A model generated the notes under the pieces. That model was not told where the DNA came from and did not search any database. It saw only the letters and a list, made by a program, of their open reading frames with translations. Source: Orychophragmus violaceus (taxonomy: Eukaryota; Streptophyta; Magnoliopsida; Brassicales; Brassicaceae). From it: DNA of 64,000 nucleotides. Each line of letters begins with the position of its first letter. Positions within the stretch are counted from its first letter, which is position 1. The DNA lies in assembly GCA_030180135.1 (NCBI GenBank), contig CM058232.1, positions 94,724,630 to 94,788,629 on the forward strand, read 5' to 3'. Position numbers and translations under genes: made by a program. Shown here in pieces: positions 11,441 to 22,500 of the stretch.

Positions 11441-12655
11441 TGATAGGCTTCTAAGTTTTACCCTATTCTAAACTGCAAGTGAACAGCAATGTCAAAGTAG
11501 TATATAGGGCTATCGAATCTACAGGGACACTTGGTCTCAATAGAAACAGAAACGTAGAGATTAATACTAGAAATAAGCAGATGGTGAAGTAAATAAATTG
11601 CAAAGCAAGAAAGTAAACAGTAGCAGAGATTAACGGTTGAGAAGCAATAAACTAAAAGCGTCAAGCCTAGGGTATTCTCCGGAAATCAGACAAGCAGACA
11701 GTTCATTCAGCAAGGATCTAATTAAGAACAGTTCTAGAACTCAAAACACAGATATAGAATTAACCAAATTCCTTTGCGATAATTCTCTAAGCCTAAGTGC
11801 AGCAAACCAAACTTTCGTTTGCGAGAACTAACAGATTAAACTAGCATTAATCCCAAGTTTGATATGTTCACAATTATCCTAAACCAAACTTCCGTTTGCG
11901 CAAAGTTTAATTGCCCAATTTAATTAGTTCAGATTCCTAAACCCCACTTCCGTGACGTATTTAGCAACCTAAGATCTAGATTCTAATTGATCAGGTTAGA
12001 ACTAGCTTTAAGCACAATTAAATTGAAGAACATATATAGTTTGAATCCTTAACTGAATTTGAACAAGTCTAGCAAGTCATGAAATCCTATGTGAGAAACC
12101 CTAAACTCAACTATGGAATCTACTCAGACATGATTAATGAAAACATAATCAAAGAAATAATAGATTGCATATAAGAAATTAAATAGATAAAGGGGTTCTA
12201 AATCTTCTCCAAAATAAGTGAATACAGGAAATAGATCAGCCCCAAAAGCTCTAGAAATCTCTTAGCTAATAGTATCAAAGCGTAATGTAAAGCGTCGGTA
12301 AAATAAACACCAAAAACTAGTATATATAGGCATAATCTCGGATGGGGCTTCTGTGTAAATACTGGAACTATTCTGGGCCTCTTTGCAAATCTTCATAACT
12401 TGTTAAACCGACGTGTACGGCCCATCTCGCTAGTGTGTCGACCGATGCACAATGTGTGTCGGTCGATGCATGATCAATAAATCGAACAGTGAGTAAATCT
12501 CTCGGCCAAAACGTCCCAAAAGTCCCAAAATGCTCCAAATATCTCCAATTAGCTCCAAACCTGATTAAACCTGTAAAAGACTCTAAACAAAGACAAAAGA
12601 CACTAAAAACACACCTATATCATGGTCTAAACTGGGTAAAAACCATGATATATCA
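11441..12655 (-). repeat. Athila 3' LTR
   Basis: It starts TGATAGGCTTCTAAG and ends CCATGATATATCA. Its match to 20,067-21,282 has about nine differences over 1,215 bp. A divergent TCGACCGATGC / TCGGTCGATGC module lies at about 12,433-12,472. Confidence 0.95.
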
Positions 12656-12668
12656 ACTCCCCCACACT
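12656..12668 (-). other. Athila polypurine tract
   Basis: ACTCCCCCACACT adjoins the 3' LTR; on the minus strand it reads AGTGTGGGGGAGT, the expected plus-strand primer. Similar CCCCCACACTT tracts recur at about 12,832 and 13,590. Confidence 0.8.
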
Positions 12669-14017
12669 TTGCCTTTGCTTTCCCTCAAGCAAAACATAGA
12701 ACTAAAACATGGTGAAGAGGTTTGAAAACTCTTCAGAAACTCATTTCATCCTAGAAGCTACAATACTCAGATTCCCCTTAGTAAACCACTGCAAGAATCA
12801 AACACAGGATATCAAGACCACAATGTACTTCCCCCACACTTAGCAACTGTCCTAGGTAAACTCCACAATCACATTCAAGCATTCAAATTCTCCCTACTGA
12901 CTTCTGCAAGTATTTAAGTGCGGTCTCACCTAAGGAGTATCGATCAAAGGGCACATGGATTCTTACCTTATCAGCTCTAGACCACCATACTATCTTTCTC
13001 TAGTCCCTTTCTTCTCTTTCCCTTCTTTAACAACTGATTTTTCCCCACTGGGTATCATTTTATTTTTTTTTATCAGTGTTCTTCCCGTTATGGGGTGTAC
13101 TTTGGACACATTCCATGGATCACATGAGAGATAATAGTGTTTGCTACTATTCCCATGACCACTTCGGAGTTACTAACTCATCCTCAGTTTATTATTATTA
13201 TTTTTTTTTTACTTTACAGAAGGGGAGAAGGGAACTAAATAGGACAGGTTTACAGGCTGTGTCAGAACTAACAAGGGAATCCGACACAAAGTATACCAAG
13301 CCCTTAGGTGAGAAATCTAAGTCAGTATTAAGTTGAAGTCAGTAAAGGATCCTCTGATACCTGAAGTAATGTGGGTGTTCCCAGTAGGTTGATCTGTGAT
13401 GGGGTTTTCTAACAGTCAGAGATAGATCCTGCAACTTTATCCCAATGGTTACTTAAGTTCCTGCAAGTCTTGTAAATCTTCTCAGAAAATCATAGTTTCT
13501 TACTTAAACAATTTTGACTCAATAAAACAAAATTTTTTTGAAAAACGGACTGACTCTTAAGAAAACAGAAAACAAAAGTCAGTAGCACCTCCCCCACACT
13601 TAAGACACACTGTCCCTAGTAGTGTCCAGCGAAGGATTGGTAAAAAGAAAATAAAAAATCGAAAAGATGAAATTATGTCCGTCGGGTTACCTCTGTCGCT
13701 CAGGCATCGACCGTTGCACTAAGTGCATCGACCGATACTTGGCGATTTTCGTGTATGGTCGATCGTTGCTTAAGACCGCAACGATCGCTGCAATGCGATT
13801 CCTTTCGTGTTGTGACGATCGACACAGAAGTGCGTCGATCGTTGCACTGCGATTTAACCGAGACCTGCAAACATAAACTCACCAGAAACAAAAACAAACG
13901 TAAAATCCTAACAAAAACACCAAAAATTAAGTAGAAAAACACCAGTACCTAATTGTGGGTTGCCTCCCACCCAGCGCTTGTTTAAGGTCAATAGCTTGAC
14001 CGGACGGATGGGAATTT
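12669..14017 (-). other. Athila 3' non-coding region, no envelope gene
   Basis: About 1.35 kb between the integrase stop and the polypurine tract. No frame here looks like an Athila envelope-like protein. It contains two extra polypurine-like tracts (about 12,832 and 13,590), poly(T) runs and a dense cluster of TCGATCG half-sites at 13,703-13,860. Some Athila copies carry an envelope-like ORF at this position, so it has probably been lost. Confidence 0.7.
13703..13860. repeat. TCGATCG module cluster downstream of Athila integrase
   Basis: At least six half-sites lie in 160 bp, including GCATCGACCGTTGC, GTCGATCGTTGC, CAACGATCGCTGC, GACGATCGACAC and GTCGATCGTTGC. They are separated by short spacers, with GCGATT after the second, fourth and last sites. 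The arrangement is the same paired unit as in the copia leaders. Confidence 0.75.
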
Positions 14018-15103
14018 TCAAGTAGAGGGTGCAGCATCCAGAGGCAAAATCTGACCTCTTGGAATCTCGGCCTTAGCCCAATAGTGTTTTACCCTCTGCC
14101 CATTAACAGCAAACTCATTACCTTCCTTGCCAATCAAAATGACAGCTCCATATGGACGCACTTCTTTGATCGTGTAGGGTCCAGACCATCTTGATTTCAG
14201 CTTGCCTGGAAACAAATGCAAGCGAGAATTGTACAACAGTACCTGATCGTTAGGCTTAAATCGTCTGGAGACAAACTTTTTGTCATGATAAGCCTTAGTC
14301 CTTTCCTTGTACAACTTTGAGTTCTCATAGGCAAAATGTCTAATCTCATCCAACTCATTGAGCTGTATCAATCTCCTCTCTGCAGCTGGTTTGAGGTCAA
14401 AGTTCATCTGTTTTACAGCCCATGCTGCCTTGTGCTCAAGTTCTACTGGCAGATGACATGCTTTCCCATACAGCAAATGGAATGGAGTAGTCCCTAATGG
14501 CGTTTTAAATGCAGTCCTGTAGGCCCATAAAGCATCATCAAGCTTAGCTGCCCAATCTTTCCTTGTCTTCCCAACTGTCTTTTCCAAGATCTCCTTGATT
14601 TGTCTGTTAGAAACCTCTACCTGTCCACTAGTCTGTGGGTGATAAGGAGTAGCAACTCGGTGATGCACTCCATGCTTCTTCAGGAGCTTCTCAAAAACCT
14701 TATTAATAAAGTGAGATCCTCCATCACTAATAACTATCCGAGGTACTCCAAATCTAGGGAATATGATGGATTTAAACAGCTTAATGACTACTGAAGAGTC
14801 ATTGGTTGGACTAGCTATTGCTTCTACCCACTTAGAAACATAATCCACAGCAACTAATATGAATTTATTCCCATAAGATGAGGGAAAGGGACCCATAAAG
14901 TCTATGCCCCAGCAATCAAAAACTTCAACCTCAAGAATGAAATTCTGAGGCATCTCATGCTTCCTGCTGATTTTCCCTCTCCTCTGGCAGGCATCACAAT
15001 GAGAAATAAAGGAGTGAGTATCAGCGAACATTGTAGGCCACCAGAAACCTGCTTGCAAAACCTTAGACACAGTCTTAAATGTAGCAAAATGTCCTGCATA
15101 ATC
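14018..15103 (-). pseudogene. Athila integrase
   Basis: This is the carboxy-terminal part of the Ty3-type polyprotein, which inserts element DNA. The zinc-finger cysteines (C-D-A-C) start the segment. The catalytic triad is complete: G-I-D-F-M-G, I-S-D-G-G and G-Q-V-E-V. The carboxy-terminal domain includes a W-S-G-P-Y segment. An in-frame TAA at 15,104-15,106 separates it from the upstream RNase H in the same frame; the expected codon differs by one transversion. The usual start is inside the polyprotein, so the first ATG is not meaningful. Confidence 0.88.
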
Positions 15104-15106
15104 TTA

Positions 15107-17298
15107 TCCGTGACAGTGGAAAAGGATATCTGGAACCTCTGACTCAGCAACACATCTTCTATAAAGGCCATCTGAACAATGCTTATAGAGGTAAGGTTCA
15201 TCCCAATAGTACCTCCTAAGTTCTCTGAAAAACCTCTTCTTTTCATATCCTTTCAGATTATCTGGTTCAGTCTCTGCAGCTAGATAATTGGCTATGTCTG
15301 CATACCATGGTCGATCATTTGTTGTGACAGCATTAATCTCGAACTCATGCCTTCCAATACGTATCGTGAAAGTTTCTGCGTCTGTATCCGCGCTGCAACG
15401 ATCGTCACAGTCGGATGTATCGATCGTTGCTGTCCCGATAGATGCATCGATCGACGCTGACGTAGCATCGATCGACGCAATGCGATTAATCCGACAGTTC
15501 TGCAGATTTCTGTCCAAATCTGTCTCACAGATTGTCCCAACCATATTGACGTTTTCTTCAGGCAAATAGTCATTAATTGGCACGTCCTCCTCAACCAGCA
15601 TCCTCGAAAGATGGTCAGCAACTCCATTCTCAACCCCTTTCTTATCTCTCACTTCAATATCAAATTCCTGAAGCAACAGGATCCATCTCAACAATCTTGG
15701 CTTAGCATCCTTCTTCTGCATCAGATACTTCAGTGCTGAATGATCAGTGTGGACAATTACCTTAGAGCCAACAAGATAAGAGCGAAATTTCTCAAATGCA
15801 AAGACAACTGCCAGCAACTCCTTCTCTGTAGTGGCATAGTTTCTTTGTGCATCATCCAGTGTCCTACTGGCATAATAGATAGCATGAAGCTTTCTATCTT
15901 TCTTTTGTCCAAGAACAGCTCCTACAGCATAATCACTTGCATCACACATTACTTCGAAAGGCAAATCCCAATCCGGTGGCTGAACTATGGGAGCACTCAC
16001 TAATGCCTGCTTGATCTGTTCAAATGCAGTTTGACAATCTGCAGTGAACTCAAATTTGGTGTCTTTGCACAGCAAAGCAGTTAGTGGCCTAGCAATCTTA
16101 CTAAAATCCTTGATGAACCGTCTATAGAAGCCAGCATGTCCAAGAAAGCTTCTAATAGACTTAACAGAATCAGGTGCCTGCAGGTTGGTCATCACCTCGA
16201 TTTTAGCGCGGTCCACTTCTATTCCTGCTTCAGACACTTTATGTCCAAGCACAATGCCATCTCTGACCATGAAATGACACTTCTCCCAGTTAAGAACTAA
16301 GTGCTTCTCTTCACATCTTTTCAGAACCTTACACAGATTATCTAGACATTCATTGTAGGATGATCCATATACTGAGAAATCATCCATGAATACTTCCATA
16401 AAATCCTCAATCATATTTGTGAATATGGACATCATGCATCTCTGGAAAGTGGCTGGTGCATTGCAGAGTCCAAAAGGCATCCTACGGTAAGCAAAAGTCC
16501 CATATGGACAAGTAAAAGTGGTCTTTCCCTGATCCTCTGGATGGATGGGAATCTGAAAGAATCCTGAGTAGCCATCTAAGAAGCAGTAGTAAGGATGATT
16601 TGCTAACCTTTCGAGCATCTGATCAATAAAAGGTAAAGGAAAATGATCTTTCTAGTAGCAGCATTAAGCTTCCTGTAGTCTATGCACATCCTGTGTCCTG
16701 TCACAGTCCTAGTAGGTATCAGCTCGTTCTTCTCATTCTTCACGACTGTAACACCACCCTTCTTTGGTACTACATGGACTGGACTCACCCAATCACTATC
16801 AGAGATAGGATATATAATTCCAGCGTCAAGGAGTTTCATAATCTCCTTTTTGACTACTTCCTGCAGATTAGGATTAAGTCTCCTCTGATGTTCGATTGAT
16901 GTCTTGGACTCATCCTCAAGATGTATCCGGTGCATGCACAGCTCTGGTGAGATACCTGAAATATCATTAAGGGAATAGCCAAGAGCTTTGCGATGCTTGC
17001 GCAGCTTGCTTAGCAGTAAGGTGAGCTCTGCGTTGTTCAGGCTAGCATTAACAATCACTGGGTATGTTGAATTAGGTCCAAGAAAAGCGTACCTTAGCCC
17101 GGATGGAAGTTGTTTCAGATCTATTTTCGGAGCCTTTTCTTCTGCCCAGTCTCTGTCGTCTTGCAACGATCGATGCTTAGATGGTGTCGATCGTTGCAGT
17201 CCCGCGTCAGACACTTCTACTTGCATTGCAACCTCGACAGAATCCATCAATCTTGTATAACACATTGCAGGCTCGTCCTGTAGGTATTCCAACTCCAA
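15107..17298 (-). pseudogene. Athila reverse transcriptase and RNase H
   Basis: The RT begins about 16,900 (P-V-H-V-V-P-K-K-G-G) and has F-M-D-D near 16,400. RNase H follows with D-A-S-D-Y, a T-E-K-E-L-L motif and H-T-D-H-S. A one-base deletion near 16,646 shifts the frame inside the RT, just before the L-D-G-Y-S-G-F motif region. Between RNase H and integrase is a linker at 15,395-15,485 made largely of TCGATCG modules, translating as repeated S-I-D/A-S-I-D units. A smaller module lies at 17,163-17,200 in the protease-RT linker. Confidence 0.88.
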
Positions 17299-17319
17299 AA
17301 TAGAACTCAGTAAAGCCTT

Positions 17320-18120
17320 CTATAGTGGGTCCTCAGCATGTGTTTGATGGAAGTACTCTGCAGCTAAATCACCCAATGTGTCCACATAAAAGGTTTGCCC
17401 GTCGATGGTTGGTCTCTTTACCAGTTTGTTCATGTCAAAACTCATCTTCAGATCTCCCACATTTAGAACTATTTTGCCTCCTTGACAGTCAATCATCGCA
17501 CCAGCTGTTGCTAAGAAAGATCTGCCTAGAATTAATGGGTCTTTTGGCTCCTGTCCATATTGTAGAACCACAAAATCAGTTGGGATTACGCACTTGCCAA
17601 CTGTTATAGGCATATCCTCTATTACTCCTTCGGGAATCCTGACTGATCTGTCTGCCAAAACCAGTGATATCCTAGTTGGTATAAAATCTGTCATCCCTAG
17701 TCTTTTAGCAACTGAAAGGGGCATCATATTTACACTGGAGCCAAGATCACATAGGGACCTTTCGAACCTCTCCTTGTAGATAGCACAATCTAATACGAAG
17801 CTGCCTGGATCTTTTAATTTCTCTGGAATTCTGCCTTGAACCACTGCACTACATACTTCATTGAGCATCATTATACTTTCTTCGTCAGACCATTTACCAG
17901 AAATTGCATCCTTAAGGCATCTCTTCATCATGGGGGAGGTTTCAATGGAATCCAACAAAGGTACTTCAACCTTTACCTTCTTTATGAACTCCTTCCACTT
18001 TGCATACTGCCTATCATTCTTAGCTTTTCTGGGGTTCTTGGGATAAGGTATCTTAGGCTTGTATACCCTTTCAGCCGACTGTTTTGGGTTTTCAGCACTC
18101 GAACTTTCTGCAGTCCTTGT
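17320..18120 (-). pseudogene. Athila protease region
   Basis: A retroviral-type aspartic protease with L-C-D-L-G-S-S-V-N (17,700-17,730) and I-L-G-R-S-F-L (about 17,530). The active site reads D-L-G rather than D-T/S-G, which is the form I recall in Athila-like proteases. The frame begins upstream of the ATG at 17,958, as part of the polyprotein. An in-frame TAG at 17,320-17,322 separates it from RT. Confidence 0.8.
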
Positions 18121-19817
18121 GTCGATCGTTGCTCTTATCGCACCGATCGATGCTAGGCGACTTTGTTACGACCTCCGGTTCCTTGATTTCGCTTGGCAAC
18201 GATCGTTGCTTAGATGCATCGATCGATGCGCGGCGAATATCGCGTATCTCATCTTCCAACTCTTCAATTTCCACGAGTTCCTCAACGCTCAACTGCTTTT
18301 TCTGGCCAGATGACAGCTCCTTACCACTTCTTAATGTCACGGCATTGCATTGGTACTTAGGATTGGCATCAGTCCTTCCCGGGAGATATCCCTCTTCCCT
18401 TTGAGCATGCCCAGCAGTTCTTGCAACCTTAGCATCAAGCTCTTTCATGTGTGTGTTCAAACTCTCAAACTTCCCATTCAGATCCCTGTAGATTGTATCC
18501 ATTTTCGCGTCAGCATCTGCTGCGTACTTAGTCTGACTCTCCATTAGCTGTCTTAGCATCATCTCTACTTTACTATCAGACTCGTTGGCTTTCTTAAAAC
18601 CACCTTGCTGAACTCCATTTGAGAACCTTTTCCCTGTTGACTTCTAAATCTACTACCTTGGAAACCAGAACCTCCCATGTAATTCACTTCTTCTTCCTGA
18701 GTGTCCTCCTCAGTCTGAATTACCTCTATATCTTGGGTAGAGTGGACAGCTTTCTTACTTGTTAAGAGATCGTACACTGTGTCCAGCTTAGATCTAATCT
18801 CAGTCATGTTAGAATCCTATGTACTTCCACCGGATTTCTTTCTCTTTTCATCTATAGACTTGCAACTGTAGCTGTTAATAAGGTTCCCAATCAACTGCTT
18901 AGCTTGTGTAGGAGTCCTGGTGTTGAAATTAGCATTACTGGAATTATCCAGCGCAGTCTGATAAGGGAGATCTATGCCTCTGAAGAAAATACCAATCAGC
19001 TGTACTTCTGTGAATCCATGGTGTGGACAGTCACGCTGATACTGCTTAAATCTCATCCAGGCAGTCTTCAAGGGCTCCACAGCTCCTTGGGAAAAGTGAG
19101 TATGTCCTGTCTGGACTGATCCGAGCGCGCATCATCATAAAAGTGACGCAAGAACTCACTCTTTAAGGCTGCCCAAGTAGTATACTGACCAGGTGCCAGT
19201 TGTCTCAGCCATGCACTAGCGTCTCCAGCAAGACTGTGCGGAAATAGCTTAAGGAACAGATAGTCCGGGCATACTCCTTCATACTTCATGCCAGTGACTA
19301 TGTCCTCAAACTTGTCAATGTGATCCATAGGCTGCTCTGCTTGAAGACCATGAAAAGCAATCTGTCTCATCAGCTGGTAGTAGATGGTCTTTACCTCAAA
19401 ATCATTCCTCTCAAAAGCAGGAAGCACTAGAGCTGCTCGGTTTGCATGAAACTCATCAGGTCTGTTGTAATCAGCTAGTGTCCTCTCATGAACCACCATC
19501 TCTCTACCTTGGGCCTGTCCTTGACCCTGGTTTCGGTTCAGCTCCTGTTGCTGTTGCTCAGGAGGATCAGGGATGACATTCCCTTCAGCATCAACCCGAT
19601 GCCCAGCAGCATTGTACGGGTTGTCATCTTGGTCCCTCAGGGTACCTTCAGCATCTGGTATCAAGATCAGACGTTCTCGAACCATTCTCTCTCTCTTTTC
19701 TCTTCTGATAGTCCTCTCTAGACCTCCAAGTTCCTCTAGTCCGAGATTAAGCAAGCTCGAGTTCGGATTACTTCGAGTTTTCTGCGTTGGCATAAACTGT
19801 CTGTAATCGTCCAGCAA
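18092..19817 (-). pseudogene. Athila gag
   Basis: The capsid domain is at 19,100-19,450 (A-A-L-V-L-P-A-F-E and F-P-H-S-L-A-G-D-A-S-A-W-L motifs), typical of Athila. It continues at 18,817-19,080 (R-D-C-P-H-H-G-F), then a glutamate-rich linker and coiled-coil segment (18,430-18,560). Breaks: a one-base loss in a T run near 19,093, TAG at 18,815-18,817, a frame change near 18,630, and a further frame change near 18,120 within a TCGATCG module. More modules sit at the gag-protease junction (18,120-18,235). Confidence 0.85.
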
Positions 19818-19910
19818 CGATCGATGCTATCAGTGCAACGATCGATTCAATCTCAGAATCGCCTAGTGACGATCGACGCAAAGTATGCAACGATCGACGC
19901 AAGGCGAAAT
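19811..19910. repeat. TCGATCG module pair at the Athila gag start
   Basis: Four half-sites (AACGATCGATGC, CAACGATCGATTC, GACGATCGACGC, CAACGATCGACGC) form two units. The second is bounded by TCGCC and GGCGA in inverted orientation. The cluster overlaps the first codons of gag and its upstream leader. Confidence 0.75.
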
Positions 19911-20040
19911 TCGTACCTGCGACAGAGAGAAATCAGAGAAAAAGTTAGCAAAATCAAAAAAATAAAAACGAAAAAGAACAAAAACAAAAAGAAAAATTTC
20001 TAGTAGAAACCCTAAGTTCGGTCCTATCGAAGACTCAAAG

Positions 20041-20060
20041 AGTCCCCGGCAACGGCGCCA
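20041..20060 (-). other. Athila primer-binding site
   Basis: The minus strand reads TGGCGCCGTTGCCGGGGACT, the tRNA-Asp-type site known for Athila and Tat elements. It lies six bases inside the 5' LTR at 20,067. Confidence 0.9.
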
Positions 20061-20066
20061 AAAACT

Positions 20067-21282
20067 TGATAGGCTTCTAAGTTTTACCCTATTCTAAACT
20101 GCAAGTGAACAGCAATGTCAAAGTAGTATATAGGGCTATCGAATCCACAGGGACACTTGGTCTCAATAGAAACAGAAACGTAGAGATTAATACTAGAAAT
20201 AAGCAGATGGTGAAGTAAATAAATTGCAAAGCAAGAAAGTAAACAGTAGCAGAGATTAACGGTTGAGAAGCAATAAACTAAAAGCGTCAAGCCTAGGGTA
20301 TTCTCAGGAAATCAGACAAGCAGACAGTTCATTCAGCAAGGATCTAATTAAGAACAGTTCTAGAACTCAAAACACATATATAGAATTAACCAAATTCCTT
20401 TGCGATAATTCTCTAAGCCTAAGTGCAGCAAACCAAACTTTCGTTTGCGAGAACTAACAGATTAAACTAGCATTAATCCCAAGTTTGATATGTTCACAAT
20501 TATCCTAAACCAAACTTCCGTTTGCGCAAAGTTTAATTGCCCAATTTAATTAGTTCAGATTCCTAAATCCCACTTCCGTGACGTATTTAGCAACCTAAGA
20601 TCTAGATTCTAATTGATCAGGTTAGAACTAGCTTTAAGCACAATTAAATTGAAGAACAGATATAGTTTGAATCCTTAACTGAATTTGAACAAGTCTAGCA
20701 AGTCATGAAATCCTATGTGAGAAACCCTAAACTCAACTATGGAATCTACTCAGACATGATTAATGAAAACATAATCAAAGAAATAATAGATTGCATATAA
20801 GAAATTAAATAGATAAAGGGGTTTCGAAATCTTCTCCAAAATAAGTGAATACAGGAAATAGATCAGCCCCAAAAGCTCTAGAAATCTCTTAGCTAATAGT
20901 ATCAAAGCGTAATGTAAAGCGTCGGTAAAATAAACACCAAAAACTAGTATATATAGGCATAATCTCGGATGGGGCTTCTGTGTAAATACTGGAACTATTC
21001 TGGGCCTCTTTGCAAATCTTCATAACTTGTTAAACCGACGCGTACGGCCCATCTCGCTAGTGTGTCGACCGATGCACAATGTGTGTCGGTCGATGCATGA
21101 TCAATAAATCGGACAGTGAGTAAATCTCTCGGCCAAAACGTCCCAAAAGTCCCAAAATGCTCCAAATATCTCCAATTAGCTCCAAACCTGATTAAACCTG
21201 TAAAAGACTCTAAACAAAGACAAAAGACACTAAAAACACACCTATATCATGGTCTAAACTGGGTAAAAACCATGATATATCA
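20067..21282 (-). repeat. Athila 5' LTR
   Basis: A 1,216-bp copy of 11,441-12,655, in element orientation the promoter-bearing LTR. It ends at TTTAG (21,283-21,287), where inner copia LTR sequence resumes. Confidence 0.95.
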
Positions 21283-21674
21283 TTTAGGTCGACCATATAT
21301 CTTATATATGTCGGCTTAAACCACAACGGAATTAACCAACGATTAAACCGAATTAATCTGATTAATCCGCGAGTGCATCGATCGATGCACTCTCTGCAAC
21401 GATCGATGCTGTCCCAGAACATTGATATCGAATGCATATCACATATGCATTCACTGGATCATTACATTAATGATCAACCTCGTCTTTAACGCCCAGTTTG
21501 CTTAGGTGTGTGACCCTGTAGGATCATATAACACTAGCAATGAGTTCTCAACTCATTGATCATAAGTGGCTTCTAGCAAAGCGTTATGACTACCTAGTTT
21601 TATGTGATTGTCTTATCTCGACTGTACGACTTTCACTTAGAGCAAGTACACTAGATTTCAGGACATTCCCAACA
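21283..21674 (-). repeat. Inner copia LTR, right piece
   Basis: It continues the LTR interrupted at 11,440 and matches 27,933-28,324 with one difference. A TCGATCG module lies at about 21,372-21,412. It ends ACATTCCCAACA. Confidence 0.95.
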
Positions 21675-22500
21675 ATCTCCCACTTGTACTGGAATCATCT
21701 TATTCCTTTAATCCCTTTGTAGCTATATCTCAATCTAGCATAAGGCAAGAACTGTGTCATCCTTATTAAGCCAGATCACGTTTATCGAATCCCGATTTGT
21801 ACTGATAAAACAAACGACTGACAATCACCTCGTTTGAGCGCGGCCACGCATTTCCAGTATCAAATCTTCGATAGGCCCAGAGATATTTAACTCCTGTTAT
21901 ATAGGAGGTACAAATCCCATCTTGTTCCATCCATGTCTCTTTTATATTTCATGATACGTCTAATCAGTGTCTTTATGATCACCAGTTACGGCTGACGTTT
22001 GACAAAGTCAAGACGAACCAATCCATATAAGAGAGGACATGATGAACTCAGGTCTAAGGACTACTCTCTTTAGTCGTAATGAGAAACTCTTATGACACTC
22101 ATATAACATCTTGTAGAGTTCTCATTAACGGGTCAAGTCCGATCATGTGTTCTCTAACACATATCTATGTGATTGACTTTAATACACTTATTAAATGACT
22201 CCATGAAACATAGTCATCAGTCACCTCACATACTAGTCTCACGTGGTTGTTAATGTCCCATTTTAACAACCTCGACCAGGGACCAACATAATTCAGGACA
22301 ATATTTGTTTATAGGGTTTCATGATCAAGTCACATACTTGATGACCTATAAAATGTCATAAATTACTTTGGGACAATGTATATTTAATTAACACAATTAA
22401 ATAATACTGAAACAATTTCATAAAATAACATAACCAAATTATGTTTTACGAACATCAAGTCATAACTAAAAACCAAATATAACTCCCACTGAAAACAAGA
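21675..22500 (-). other. Inner copia polypurine tract and 3' untranslated region
   Basis: The tract at 21,675-21,690 matches that of the outer copia. The rest is non-coding and collinear with 5,873-6,648. Confidence 0.75.

Larger units (their letters stand above)
11441..21282 (-). mobile_element. Athila-type Ty3/gypsy element
   Basis: A 9.84-kb element with TG...CA LTRs at 11,441-12,655 and 20,067-21,282, and TTTAG on both sides (11,436-11,440 and 21,283-21,287). The primer-binding site TGGCGCC... adjoins the right LTR, so it runs on the minus strand. Gag and pol resemble Athila. No envelope-like gene is visible between integrase and the 3' LTR. Coding frames carry several breaks although the LTRs differ at only about nine positions. 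Confidence 0.95.
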
